Positions 31,274 through 42,310 of a stretch of DNA of 64,000 nucleotides are shown here, piece after piece. Position numbers and translations under genes: made by a program. The notes under the pieces were generated by a model, which was not told where the DNA came from, did not search any database, and was given only the letters and a program-made list of their open reading frames with translations. The first letter of the stretch is position 1. Each line of letters starts with the position of its first letter. The stretch is from Fragilaria crotonensis (lineage: Eukaryota; Bacillariophyta; Fragilariophyceae; Fragilariales; Fragilariaceae): the NCBI GenBank assembly GCA_022925895.1, contig JAKSYS010000149.1, forward strand, positions 41,582 to 105,581, given 5' to 3'.

Positions 31274-33700
31274 TAGTAGGTATCGGGCGATACAGTGAAT
31301 TATTGGCAGTGGATTGGATCCGAGACCTTACCTGAGTCTGAGACAATGTGATGGCTGATCAGGTAGAGGATTGTGGGATTGGGCATTGGGATTGGACCCA
31401 ACGGTGGAAGGTTATTGCGAGGCTCGTTTTGCAAGTGCAGGAGGTCATCATCGCGACGGGTGTTGATTGGCAAGATGATACCATTGCGGGTGGTTTGGTA
31501 ACGAATACTTGCTGGTTGGTAGAATAATGTACAAGTTAATGACCACGATCAAAATATCAACCTTGATTCAGTTCCACAGCTCGAGAACAAGATTTGTCGA
31601 TAGATCAGTTTAAGTACCATAATCCGCACCAAACTAGATTCATCAAGGCATTCTTCACAGATACGAATCCATTGACAAAGCGCTAAGGCACTCAATTAGT
31701 GGTGATATAGACAATCAATCCGGCCCCCCTCCCATAGGACCTGCAAGAAGCCTGTTGCTTGCTTGCCCTTGCTAGCCTTTCTTTTTCTTGTTGGTCCAAA
31801 GGCTTTACTTATGAAGGATCTTCGGGTTCATAAGCAACAGAAAGGCTAGGGAGCCTCCCTCAAGAGAATCCAAGAACAAGTAGCAACAACAGCTCCCTCA
31901 GTCATTGGCTGCTCCACCAGCTACTAGATCTCCATCTTCTTGAATCATCAGCCAGTAACCACTTTGATGATTACAACAAACTCTGAGTCATGCATTTTTG
32001 CCCTGTTGATGTCAGACTTGGTTATATGGAGGTGATGATGAAGTTGTGAACTCTCACTATAGTTAGTGTTCCTCAATTCTTGACATCAAAAGGATGTATT
32101 CTGATCCTTGGCATCCTCGGGGAAGAGTTCGACAAGGAACCTCAAGAGAGGGCGCTTCCGGCACTGGATGTAAGGATTTGGATGAGGGAAACACTGGAAT
32201 TTCTGGAAGACCTTACTCCAGTTTACAATGGTCTTGAAGAAAGCAGCTTTTTTAATGCCAAGACAGTTTACTTGCAACAGTAGTGCCATCATGTGACTTT
32301 TGTTCATGCTAGATAGCATCAACTGATGTGTACAACACATAATGTTGATCTCTGCCAAATCTGAAGAAGCAATCTTGCTCAAGCTTGGTACAGTAATTGT
32401 TGACATGATGTCTTCAGATGATGACATTTCTCCACCCATCTTTGCTCTCATTGGCAGATTGTAACACTCAGATTCTTTGCTCAAATGCCTCCTTTGCATT
32501 TTCATACGCTGGTGTTGTATCAGCATGGCCAGCAGCAGGTGCTGCTGAGGAGCTTTTTCTCCTCACCCTGGTGCTAGCAGTTCTCCCTTCACTTGTCAGT
32601 TCTTGAAATCCTGGTGGGCCTTAAGGCTGTCAGCCCAATACAACACTGCTGTGTTTGTTGGTTGTTGATGCATGGTGATGATCTTTTGCTCTACTATTCC
32701 TCATTCCTGGCGTGTTTGTTTGGTGACGGTTTGTCATTTCATTTGTGCTTTCTGTGAGAGGATCAGGTTGCATTCTCACCTGGTGGAAGGAGTTAACAAC
32801 ACATTTGGTGCTTCTTCAAGCACTCTTACCTTCCAACAAGCTTGGCTGGTGAAGCCAGATGATCTGGATACTATGTCATCTTTTTTTGAACATGCCAGTG
32901 GTGTTGTTAGATCCATCAAATCTCAACATCACAGTTTCAAATGAACGTGCTTGATTTTGCCTAGGCTGCATTGAATTCTTGGACATCAAATTCATCAATC
33001 TGGGTACACATGTTGGATCTAAACAACTCAACATTGCAGCCTTGTTTGTCAAAATGGTGTAAATTGCATCATGCTGGTCAGCCGTCATGACAATCTAGTA
33101 GTACCCAACCCATTCAGTTCTTTGATAGTTTACAGAGCGAAAGTATGTGAAAGGTAAATCATTTGGGTTGGGTAGCTTACTAGTAAACAGAGTGGAAAGG
33201 GTGCACACGAGGGCATGCAATTTCTAATTGCTGCCGGGACTTGGCTCCTTACCGTAGTACTTGGAGTACAAAACACTGGTATGGTAAACATTTGCTGAAA
33301 GTCTATGGGCGCTCTACCAGCTAGTAGTAGTAGAGTACAGTAGTAGTGGAGGTAGCATAGTACGGCATCGACTCGTCAAGTCCACAAATCCATTTCTACG
33401 TTGATCGTACTACAGGCGTCCATGGTACGCTCTAGAGTACCTGATACCAGGTAGAAATTCTAGCTACTTGGACTCAGAGTTAGACTCCGAATATGCAAGT
33501 CATTACTTTCCTTCTTCAAATCGCTCTCGTTCACTGCAAGTTGTTCCCTTTGTTCATCAATCACCCTATCACCAATCCATTGGTTTCGTCCGAGTTTAAC
33601 AGGCCATCCTAGTACACTTCGCATATTGTTCATTGCTTCCTCCTGCAAGCTACCAGGTATTGTATTCATGACTTTACTACAAATCGCCACTCGGCATCAG
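31274..33700. other. Noncoding part of the duplication, with UUCG hairpin
   Basis: Present in both duplication copies. 31771-31850 forms nested inverted repeats: outer CTAGCCTTTCT with AGAAAGGCTAG, inner CTTATGAA/TTCATAAG closing on a GATCTTCGGG loop. A 147-residue minus-strand frame at 32086-32526 is open in both copies but lacks domain signal and is simply preserved by recent duplication. I see no supported gene. Confidence 0.55.
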
Positions 33701-33779
33701 CGCCTCCTACTACTTCGTCATTGCGATTGGAATTTAAGTTTCAATCGTATCGTGGCAGTGCACTGCTTCTCCAGCCACA

Positions 33780-34154
33780 TCGAGATCAACGCCCAGTCAC
33801 GCCAAAGTCGTCAGTTTGGCCAAAGAAGCACTTGCAAAACTTCCGTCCCTCAAAGGCATTACCATTGCCGTCGGCGGATTCGGTCTGGGAGGAAAACCTG
33901 AAACGCTATTGGACGAACTTTGCAATGACGACTCGGTGTCGGACTTGACTAAAGCCACCTTGACCGGAGGTGTTCCAGGACAAGGATTGGGAAAGCTCAT
34001 TGAAGATGGCAAGGTAAAACGTTTCATCAGCTCCTAGTACGTGGGAGAAATTCCAATCCTCGAACATGCCTTCTTTTCCGGCACCATCCAGGTCGAATTG
34101 ACCCCACAAGGGACGCTGGCCCAACGTCTCTTTTCGGCTGGAGCAGGCATTCCT
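33780..34154 (+). pseudogene. SCOT (3-oxoacid CoA-transferase) N-terminal fragment, copy A
   Basis: Reads HAKVVSLAKEALAKLP, ITIAVGGFGLGGKPETLLDE, then GLGKLIEDGKVKRFISS, a TAG stop at 34035, and on in the same frame with YVGEIPILEHAFFSGT and VELTPQGTLAQRLFSAGAG. This is the start of the alpha half of mitochondrial succinyl-CoA:3-oxoacid CoA-transferase (compare GGFGLCG-x-PE, KRMISSYVGEN and ELTPQGTLAER in the family). The gene breaks off at about 34154, where Copia gag begins in the same frame. It is only about 120 of the usual ~480 residues and has no catalytic Glu region, so it cannot be an enzyme. Confidence 0.85.
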
Positions 34155-34679
34155 GATAATCCTCGATTTTATCGTGAGTTGAAATCCTTCACCGTTAACG
34201 GTGAGGGATGGCCTTATATCAAGAAATTTGAGAGGTCACAGGACGGGCAAAAGGCGTACCTGGCCTTGAAGACGCAGTGTGAAGGCACAGCCTCAAAGAT
34301 CACCCGTAAGAATAGGGCATATGCTTCAATAGCAAATGCGACCTATACGGGTTCACGCCGCCAATTCAAGTTCCAGGACTATATAAAAACCCACCAGACA
34401 GCCTATTACGAAATCCTTGACTGCGACCCCACCGAAGCTGTGCCCGAATCAAAAAAGATTTCATACTGCCAGCAATACCTCTTGACCACAGTTGAGAATC
34501 GGGCGACCCTAGAGAAGAGCAAGGAGCAAAACATCTCAGGATTGAAGAGCCGCACCGATAAATCTGACAAGAAGAAAGGAGAAAAAGGGAGGCCACCAAA
34601 TTCGAGTGTGGATGACGCCACAGGCAAGGAATTTGGCCGTGGGGCACACAAAAAGAAGAGCAAGAAGGATAATGCCTGA
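34041..34679 (+). CDS. SCOT-Gag chimeric open frame
   Basis: A single open frame of 213 codons joining SCOT residues (GEIPILEHAFFSG to LFSAGAGIP) directly to a Copia Gag-like region (DNPRFYRELKSFTVNGEGWP, KKFERSQDGQKAYLALKTQC, FQDYIKTHQTAYYEI), ending in a Lys-rich tail (GAHKKKSKKDNA). It begins at a GTG codon; the nearest upstream in-frame stop is the TAG at 34035. The Gag half matches the pattern of diatom Copia (CoDi) gags but has an internal deletion near 34470, judged from copy B, which still has FLKGITDP. Expression is not shown; treat as a chimeric relic. Confidence 0.6.
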   Translation: MGEIPILEHAFFSGTIQVELTPQGTLAQRLFSAGAGIPDNPRFYRELKSFTVNGEGWPYIKKFERSQDGQKAYLALKTQCEGTASKITRKNRAYASIANATYTGSRRQFKFQDYIKTHQTAYYEILDCDPTEAVPESKKISYCQQYLLTTVENRATLEKSKEQNISGLKSRTDKSDKKKGEKGRPPNSSVDDATGKEFGRGAHKKKSKKDNA

Positions 34680-37600
34680 CAAAAGGACGTCACCGTCGCG
34701 ATGCTATCGAGGAGCGTATATTCAGTTAACGATGATGCAATGCAGTCAGCCGACCATCGATCAGGTAGAAGCCTACTTGCCAGATTATCCCTCGAAACGA
34801 ATCCCCATCGCAACGGTGTCGACGGCATATGATTGTCCTACTACTGGTGCAGTGTTTAATTAATTATAAATGAAGCTCTTTACTTCGGATCATCACTTAA
34901 CTTCTCACCACTTCTTTCTCCCAACCAACTCAGAGACAACGATTTGTGTGTTGATGAACGTCACCGTCAACACGCACAGGACTCTATCTTTGGAATACAC
35001 GTCCCGTCCGATCAGCTGACGACCCCCTTCATTCTCGACGGCGTCGTCGCCGGATTTGACACACGAGTTCCCACTCAAGATGAACTGGACGACACAAGTC
35101 TCCACGTTGAGTTGACCTCGGACGTCGAATGGATCCCGGCATCTTTCGCGCACTCGCTTGCGGAGGAGGAATCAACAGCTGACCCTGTCAACGAACGAGT
35201 GTCAAGGTTGCAAACTCGGCGCTTAAAAGTTCTCGCATCAAAGGAAGGAAAACACCGAATCAAATGTTGCCTTCAAACCCTGTCCGATACCCAGTCCCTG
35301 TTCGAAATAGAACTCGCCAATGAGGTCAACATGCTGAACACTGGTGATCCTGTCTTAAAGAGGGTAGCAGCTTTGACGACCGGAGGAGATGATACACCGA
35401 ACAGGAGGACATTTGCGATCAGGACTGGCGCGTCGACCTCGGATGTGACCCCCGAGAATGTTGCGAAGCGATGGATGATTCGAGTTGAAGCTGCCCGTAC
35501 AACTTTGAACGTCACAACTCAAATGGGCATTCGATCGATTCCGAATCCTGCAACTCGACGCTTCAAAACTCAGATGGCGCACTTGCGATACCCGAGGGTG
35601 AGGGGTATGTTTCATGCCGACATCATGGATCCGCAAGTGAAATCTCTGGAATCCCATAGATATGCTCACATAATTTCTCCAAAGCCTACCCCATGGAACG
35701 CAAGAATGAGACAATTTACGCGCTCGATGACTTCGTGAAAAAGGTTGGAATACCGGAAGTCTTATTATGTGATAATGATGCTACAACGGAGGGATGGAGC
35801 GAATGGAAGAAATGGATTCGGAAATACTCAATTGATCCTAAATACCCCGAACCATATTGCCATTCCAAAATGAGGCAGAATTAGACATAAGGGAGTTGAA
35901 AAGGATGGTGAGACGTTTTCAAGGCAGGACTCAATCCCCAAAACGACTTCGGAACTACCTTGTGAATTTGTGCACAAGAATAAGGTCATTCGTCTCAGGT
36001 TCACACCCGGACTTGCAAGGGAGGAGCGCATTTGAGCAGGTTCACGGATGGACACCAGACATATCACTCTATGTGATGCACGGTTGGTACGAGGTTGTCT
36101 CATACCTGGAAAGTGATAACGAACGAAAATTGGCCTGCTGGCTTGGGCCAGCAGAAGATTACGGCGGCGGGGACACAGTCTTCTTGCTTCCAAAAACAGC
36201 CAAACCCATTGTGCGAAGCACAGTCTGGTCTCTGACTCCTGATGAACGTGTAGATAAGAAGGAAGAAATAGAGCACTTATTGCAATCGATTCAAGAGAAA
36301 ATCGGAGATGACCGGACAAACGATGAAGTGTATGCGGAGCTCGGTAATGACATACTGCCACACGTTGACCTTTTCGGAGATGTGGATGACGCGACTCAAG
36401 GCGATTTCGAAGGGAATCGAGCCGATGCTCAAGATTACACACCCGGAAACGTTCGACACATACCTGAGTACGCAGCAGGAGATCGTGACAGACCGAGGAG
36501 GCGAGATGCTCCGCGGCACCTTGAAGAGCCGAAAAAGAGACAGCGACGGAAAGCCAATCGGATCTTCAAATCCAAACCTGATTCTCGACACAAGGGAGTA
36601 CCTTGTTTGTTTTGAGGACGGAACTGAGAAAACGTACACAGCTAATTTGATAGCGGAGTGTATCTATTCTCAGATCGATGACGCAGGTCGGAGACTTTAG
36701 TTAATGAAGGAAATCATCGACCATGAAAAGCAACAGAACGCAATGTCTGAAGGAGACGCGTTCTACTCCACCACCAAGACGGGCCCACAACCGAAGCGTA
36801 CAACACGAGGGTGGCGCTTATTGGTGGAATGGAAAGATGGAAGTACTTGGGTACCACTTAAGGACCTCAAAGACTCCTATCCGGTGCAAGTAGCGGATTA
36901 CGCGGAACTAAACAACTTAACGCAAGAGCCGGCATTCCGATGGTGGGTTCCTCTTGTCATAAAGAAACGGAACCGCATTTTAAAGAAAGTAAAGTCCAAA
37001 TATTGGTCGACTTCCCATTAATACGGTCTCGAGCTTCCGAAAACTGTCGAGCAAGCGTTGGCGATTGACAAATGGACGGGTACAGACTTTTGGCGAAAAG
37101 CAATTGAAAAAGAAGTTCGTAACATGTTCTCTGCTTGTGACTTTTTACCTGATGACGATACACCGATTCCTCCGGGATACCAATTTGTTGACACCTACTT
37201 TGTCTTTGACATCAAATGGACTTAACAAGAAAAGCCAGATTGGTGGCGAGGGGTAGCATGACAGAGGCAACCAAAGAGGAAACGTTTGCATCGGTGCTGG
37301 TTAGTAGAGACACGGTCAGAATCTTCTTCCTTTTGGCGGCACTCAACGACTTACTAGATATGTTATCGTGCAATATTCAGAACGCCTATTTAGCCGCTCC
37401 AAATAAAGAGAAAATATGGATGTTGTTCACTGATCAACTTGGACAGGAGGAGTATACCGGTAGGAGCAGAGCGATAGCTAGTTGCGAAAGCCCTATACGG
37501 CGTAAGGTCGAGTGGACGACGATCATTCCGTGACTACCTGCCTTGCACGAAATTTAAGAGGTATGGGTTTTTCATCCTCAAAAGCGGATCCTGATCTTTG

Positions 37601-37857
37601 GATGAGAAGCGCGAAGAAAGCGAACGGGGACGCAATTTACGAGTACGTCATCTCATATGTTGATGATCTTGTATTTCAAGGAGTTAACCCGAAGCTTTTC
37701 ATGGACGCGGTATCACAACGTTTCACGTTTAAAGATGGGAGCAATAAAGAACCTGACACCTACCTCGGCATCAATGTGAAGAAATTCCGAATTCCTAGCA
37801 GTGACGACCCTGACAAGGTGAGGTGGGCTTTTGAATTGACTTCCACTGCTATGTTTC
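34155..37857 (+). pseudogene. Copia (CoDi-type) gag-pol, copy A
   Basis: Order: Gag (34155-34679), remnant of protease (34760-34960, active-site region deleted at about 34766), pre-integrase (TPENVAKRWMIRVEAARTTL, RRFKTQMAHLRYPRVRGMFH), integrase with LCDNDA and QNEAELDIRELKRMV (35765-35905), C-terminal integrase region (GWYEVVSYLESDNERKLACW), then reverse transcriptase (MDLTRKARLVARGSM, NIQNAYLAAPNKEKIW, ISYVDDLVFQGV near 37660). Frame changes or stops occur near 35720, 35880, 36600, 37019, 37215 and 37530. RNase H is missing: sequence changes at about 37857 into another transposase. No LTR found next to either end. Confidence 0.85.
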
Positions 37858-40184
37858 TACGTTCACATCGGCTTGAATTGATGAGCTTGACAACTACTTG
37901 GCGATGGATGAGATTGCTAGGCTTTCAGTACGACAGTCGCAAGAAAAGTTTCTACGTTGATGGGCATGAACGTGATGACGTAGTTGCAAACCGTTCTATA
38001 TTTTGTAAACGATACTTGACTGAATACGAACCGTATTGCAATCGTTGGATACAACTATCTTTGAATGAGGCGAGGACAATCAAGAACTTAAATGTTACAT
38101 TTGGCTATTCGTACTTCGACGTTCAAAGAAACGAGGAAAGGATTGAAATCCATGTTGATTACTGGAATCGTATTTCTTCGCAGCAGCGGAGGAACCAAGA
38201 CAAGGAACGAGGACACCAAAATGCAGCTGCAGACAGACTGAACAATCACCACGAAAAGAAAGCGACCACAAGCATACGTGTTTCGGCAACAATGAAGCCG
38301 ATTATGATCGTTGGACAAGACGAGAGCGTCTTCGCTCAGTATCACCTTGGAAACAAGACTTGGGTGGGACCGAAAGGTCAGCGACCACTTCTTCCAAAAT
38401 CCGAAGTGCAGTACACCGCACGTGCCCTTAGCGTAGAACGATACAGTATACTACAATTACTAGTATCCAGTACTACAATACAGTGGCCATGTATAGTACT
38501 TGGATATACCGGTAGGCTAGTAATACCATAGTACAGTGCAACAGTAAAGCACTGATCCTGTACAACAGTACAACCGTACAACAGTAGAATGAGAACTGTT
38601 TGACATCTCTAGGAAACTCACTGAGTTTCCTAGATGAATAAAAGAGAACAGTCCAATCCCATGAAGGATGGGACTGCTCTCTTGTTTTAAAAATTAGTCT
38701 CATAACTTTTAATAAGGTACAACTATTAACCCTTTAAAATTAGCTACAAATTAAACTACAAACAAAACTGATTACTTCGCGCGCAGGGCACGAAGGCAAC
38801 GGATACATGCTTTCCGCGTTTGTATCTCGTGAGTTCGGTTTTGGACGAGACCTTTCAGAAGATGTGTTAGCAAAGATCAACATGAACAAAGAATTGGCAA
38901 GACTTACATCGATACCCAAGCTGCAATGGAGGAGGTTTTGAAGACAACCGAGAAGCCATTGTTGACAGAGTCACCGTTTGTACGATACTTGTACATAGGG
39001 GCTAACAATGAAGGTTATTGGAACAGCTTTCAAATGAGTGTGCAGTTGGAGGATGTCGTTGATTGCCTACGTGTCTTGTACCCTGAATATGACATTGTGT
39101 TTCTCTTCGACCATAGTCAAGGGCATGCCCGAAAACGAAATGGTGCACTTAACACAATTCAAATGTCACGAGCCTATGGAGGAGCACAAGCAATCATTAG
39201 AGACACAACAATACTGGATGCAGACGGCTTTCTCGGTCCTTACTTACCTCGTTTTCTCAACATACATCGGCGATGTTCAATCATTTGTTTTCAAGCCTGG
39301 TGATAGCGGACCATTTTATCTGACACCTGAACAGCAAGAAATCCAGCGGCACAATAGACCAACAGGGAAAATCAAACGAGTTGAACGGTCAAAAAAGCAG
39401 CTCGTAAACGCTCTGACCGATGCTGGAGTGACTTTCCACCAGCAGCGAAGCAACACAAAAAAGAACTGCAAGACTTTGCGAGGATACGAGGTATCGACCT
39501 TCATGAAGATAAGGAGCAAATTCTACTCGGGTGGGAGGGACAACCGAAAGGTCTTCTCCAAGCTCTGTGGGAGCGAGGGATGATTGATGAACAACAGTTA
39601 GAAAGGTATACGCTTGACGGACGAAAAATCCATTTACAGGAATTGTTGACTTACAATACTCACTAAGGCATCTTCTTTTGGAATGCAAAGACTTTAAGGA
39701 CGAGGAGACGGCACTTCAATACTTGGGGACTCAACTTGGCGTGACTGTTGATCTCACTCCAAAATTCCATGCTGAGCTTGCCGGTGAGGGCGTTGAATAT
39801 TGCTGGGCTCAGGCAAAATCATACTACCGCCGTGTCCCTGTTTCACGCAAGAGAGGTAGGGAAAACTTCAAGGCACTTGTTAGAGAATGCACTTCTTCGC
39901 AAAATGTGATAACAAAGGGGAGAGTTGAGAAGTATGCCGCCCGGGCTCGCCGAGCATATATATGCACTTACCATCACCTGGAGCAGGCGAGGGAAGTCCA
40001 TCCTCCTGCTGCTGCTGCCGCCGCTGCTCATCCCAAAGAGAAGCTTCTCTTAACTGACATTGAGAGGGTTTCAAAGGCCTTAAGAGGTCACAGGTGTGTC
40101 CTTGACTTTGACCTTGGCTTCGTCAATTCTGTTCTGAAGGAAGAAGGAATGGAAGCAGAGGATCAGAACGACAATGTTGCTTAA
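37858..40184 (+). pseudogene. DDE transposase of the YVDGHER type, interrupted by solo LTR
   Basis: Begins abruptly against Copia RT with TWRWMRLLGFQYDSRKKSFY then VDGHERDDV; catalytic-type motifs are MIVGQDESVFAQYHLGNKTW (about 38300) and FLFDHSQGHARKRNGALN (39100). Between them sits a 384-bp insertion at 38407 that splits LLPKSE from GNGYMLSAF; ignoring it and one duplicated 5-bp target, the frame continues. Later parts shift frame (near 38890, 39220, 39480, 39660) but keep GDVQSFVFKPGDSGPFYLTP, KKQLVNALTDAGVTFHQQ, GWEGQPKGLLQALWERGM and a long C-terminal segment to the stop at 40182. This transposase type recurs in diatom genomes to my recollection; I cannot assign its superfamily. The 5' end is missing. 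Confidence 0.7.
38407..38790 (+). mobile_element. Solo LTR (384 bp)
   Basis: Starts TGCAGTACACCGCACGTGCC, ends GCGCGCAGGGCA, and is flanked by the 5-bp direct repeat CGAAG (38402-38406 and 38791-38795). Same family as the inverted copy at 20645-21046. It lies inside the coding region of the transposase pseudogene and so dates to after that gene's arrival. Confidence 0.88.
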
Positions 40185-40657
40185 TGGAAGTGTTTTTTTA
40201 ATTATGACGACTGTGGAGGGAGTTCAATTTCAGAAAGATCTTCCAGAATTTTACTCTATAATTTTGTATGCGTGGTACAAATTTCACATATCTGTACGCG
40301 AGGACGGTCGAGGTTGAAACCTGCTGTATCGTACCACTCCGGTACTACCTTGTACTGGCCTTTTTGCAACAGTAGTGTTGGCAAATTGACTTTAATACTG
40401 TACGCTCCCTCTACGGTAGTACTGACGTACGAGGGTTTTTCCCCTCTTTTTCTATGCTCTCCTTCTGTCACTCTTTTTTAACAATGAACACTAAACGCCT
40501 TACATAAGCCTTGTTCTCATCAATGATCCCAGTTTCTCGATCCCAATTTCTCCGATACATTTCTCATTGAACTGATGCTGCACATCTTTGACTGTCCTTT
40601 TCGGACTCGCAATGCTTTTCTCATCTCTGACATAGCACCGACAACGTTCTTCGAATT
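40185..40657. other. Intergenic, no gene recognised
   Basis: Between the transposase pseudogene and the membrane protein gene, tail to tail. AT-rich, no repeat recognised and no terminal inverted repeat that I can pair with another site. Confidence 0.5.
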
Positions 40658-42310
40658 TCATTTGATCGCCCTGCCACCGATAGCTATTACCGGTGTGTCG
40701 AATGGCCACGCTGTTGTCCGTCTGAAGGAACCGTAGGCATAGCCATCCTCCACGCCCTCCACCATGAATAACCTAGGCGTTGCCTCCGATTCGTGCCCTC
40801 GCACATTTGCAAGCAACCCTCTGGAGTACTCTATGTGTCCCAGCTCAGCGTCAGTGTTCAGTCGCGATACCAAGAGGCCGTCACAGGGGATGCCAGCTGG
40901 TCCAGCAGAAGCACCGTCATACCAGCAAGTGTTAGTCGAATATGGGCATATACCGGCTCGATAGCATTGTACGACGACATCATGCGTGTCGTTGCCGATA
41001 CACCACCGCCCGACGCCATTCCCCACTTTCCGGTAGCCATCGAGTATTATTAAACCCCAGCCCCCCTGGTCGGATAGAGCCGCGACAATGGCTAGGAAGA
41101 CGGCACCCAACAAGGTGCCATATGCTGCAGTGTCGGCAGGCCCTATCAACACGATGGCCAAAATGGCACCTGCCACAACCGCTATCGTCAACAGGGCTGC
41201 CAGAAACTGGTACCATCTGCCCTGTACTTGAAGTCGCATCCCACTATCCACCCTTATCTTTCTCGATTCCTTGACACACCTTAACTTATCGTTAGGAGCG
41301 ACGCACCGCGACTCGGTGTCTCGGAATTTATAGTAACCTACTCCGCTGCCACAATACAGGCTATCCACAGGCCACTTCTCCATCTTGTCCATTTCTAACA
41401 TTGAATCCAGACCTGGTACCGTCACGCCTAAGCCAAGCAATACTGCGAGGTTCCTAGCGAACTTGGAGGGGTAGACTCGCAGTCCAGATACGCCGCGATA
41501 CTTGATGATATATGCCTCTGCTTCTTTAGCCACACCGATACCGTACCTCCACTCTCGGCCAAGTATCGGTATGGAGAGTGAAGAATTCTCGGAGGGTGAA
41601 GGATTTTCGCAGCGTGAATACCTGTCGGTCCGTGCTATTTCTTGTAGGCCGTCATCCAGCAACGATTCAAGGAACGAGGCAGACACTCGCTCGATTGCGC
41701 ATGTGTTGTACATTGCCACACAGGCTTCCAAATCTATACCGGCCGATTTCTTCACTTCAGCCTTAAGCTGTGGCAGGTCAGCGAGAACGTAGTGGGTCAA
41801 CCCCCCTAGATAGGCGAACAGTGTCGCGGCACGCAATCCGAACTCAGAGCCGGTCCTTACGGCTAGCGTTAAGTTATGGATCACCACCTCCTTAGTGTCA
41901 TGCTCATCTAAACCCCTGGCATCAACGTCGAGGCCTATAGCGACTGCCAGAGAAAACGCAACACTCCTATTGTATGTCTGCCCTGTGTCCGGGCCAGAGA
42001 ATCCCCAGCGCCTAGGAACAGTGTTCGACACCATGGATTCGCCAAAGCTTGAAGTCCTTGCTTCGCAGTACATGTATATTTGGAAAACGGCGCCGAACAG
42101 CATTCGGGGACGACCAATTCCTGGGTTAGGGGCCAATGGCTCAATTTCCCGCCCCACCTGACATCGTATACAGTCGTCGACAATATCTACATAAGGCTTG
42201 GGGGGTCGAGGGAGCCTAGTCAGCCACAGCGCCACGCTGTTAGTGGTACTGTCACCCGACTTCAAGCCACGGTTCAAGTGTACGTCAAAACGAGGGTCTT
42301 CGAGCCACAT
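40658..42310 (-). CDS. Unknown 550-residue membrane protein
   Basis: Uninterrupted frame from ATG 42310 (MWLEDPRFDV) to 40658. I do not recognise the family. Two hydrophobic segments lie together at about 367-389 (FLAALLTIAVVAGAILAIVL) and 396-413 (AYGTLLGAVFLAIVAAL), with a Gln/Arg-rich approach and a Cys-containing tail (CYRAGICPYSTNTCWYDGA). The N-terminal ~350 residues look soluble and may contain helices; no enzymatic motif is visible. The N-terminus lacks a signal peptide, so a tail-half membrane anchor with cytosolic N-domain is one option. It stands alone between transposon debris. An intact frame of this length amid decayed sequence suggests a recent arrival or selection. Alternatives: a gene carried by an unrecognised mobile element, or horizontally acquired. 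Confidence 0.65.
   Translation of the reverse strand: MWLEDPRFDVHLNRGLKSGDSTTNSVALWLTRLPRPPKPYVDIVDDCIRCQVGREIEPLAPNPGIGRPRMLFGAVFQIYMYCEARTSSFGESMVSNTVPRRWGFSGPDTGQTYNRSVAFSLAVAIGLDVDARGLDEHDTKEVVIHNLTLAVRTGSEFGLRAATLFAYLGGLTHYVLADLPQLKAEVKKSAGIDLEACVAMYNTCAIERVSASFLESLLDDGLQEIARTDRYSRCENPSPSENSSLSIPILGREWRYGIGVAKEAEAYIIKYRGVSGLRVYPSKFARNLAVLLGLGVTVPGLDSMLEMDKMEKWPVDSLYCGSGVGYYKFRDTESRCVAPNDKLRCVKESRKIRVDSGMRLQVQGRWYQFLAALLTIAVVAGAILAIVLIGPADTAAYGTLLGAVFLAIVAALSDQGGWGLIILDGYRKVGNGVGRWCIGNDTHDVVVQCYRAGICPYSTNTCWYDGASAGPAGIPCDGLLVSRLNTDAELGHIEYSRGLLANVRGHESEATPRLFMVEGVEDGYAYGSFRRTTAWPFDTPVIAIGGRAIK

Larger units (their letters stand above)
30503..35465 (+). repeat. Segmental duplication, copy A
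   Basis: About 5 kb of near-identical, same-orientation sequence shared with 44983-50089. It covers the methyltransferase-like gene's 3' part, about 2.3 kb of noncoding sequence, the SCOT fragment, and Copia gag to pre-integrase. The left edge is at GTGCAC followed by GCTGGGTGCAAGAACGAAAG; the right edge is after GATGTGACCCCC (35443-35454). Copies differ by scattered substitutions and small indels (for example 34766, 34020, 31600). Confidence 0.9.

Noticed and set aside
32086-32526. Minus-strand 147-residue frame preserved in both duplication copies as a gene
   Set aside because: Copies are too recent for conservation to mean anything and the peptide has no domain.
38407-38790. Reading the 384/402-bp insertions as MITEs with inverted TGCCCT ends
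   Set aside because: The ends are TG...CA with 5-bp duplications and only a few bases of inverted similarity, which fits LTRs better.
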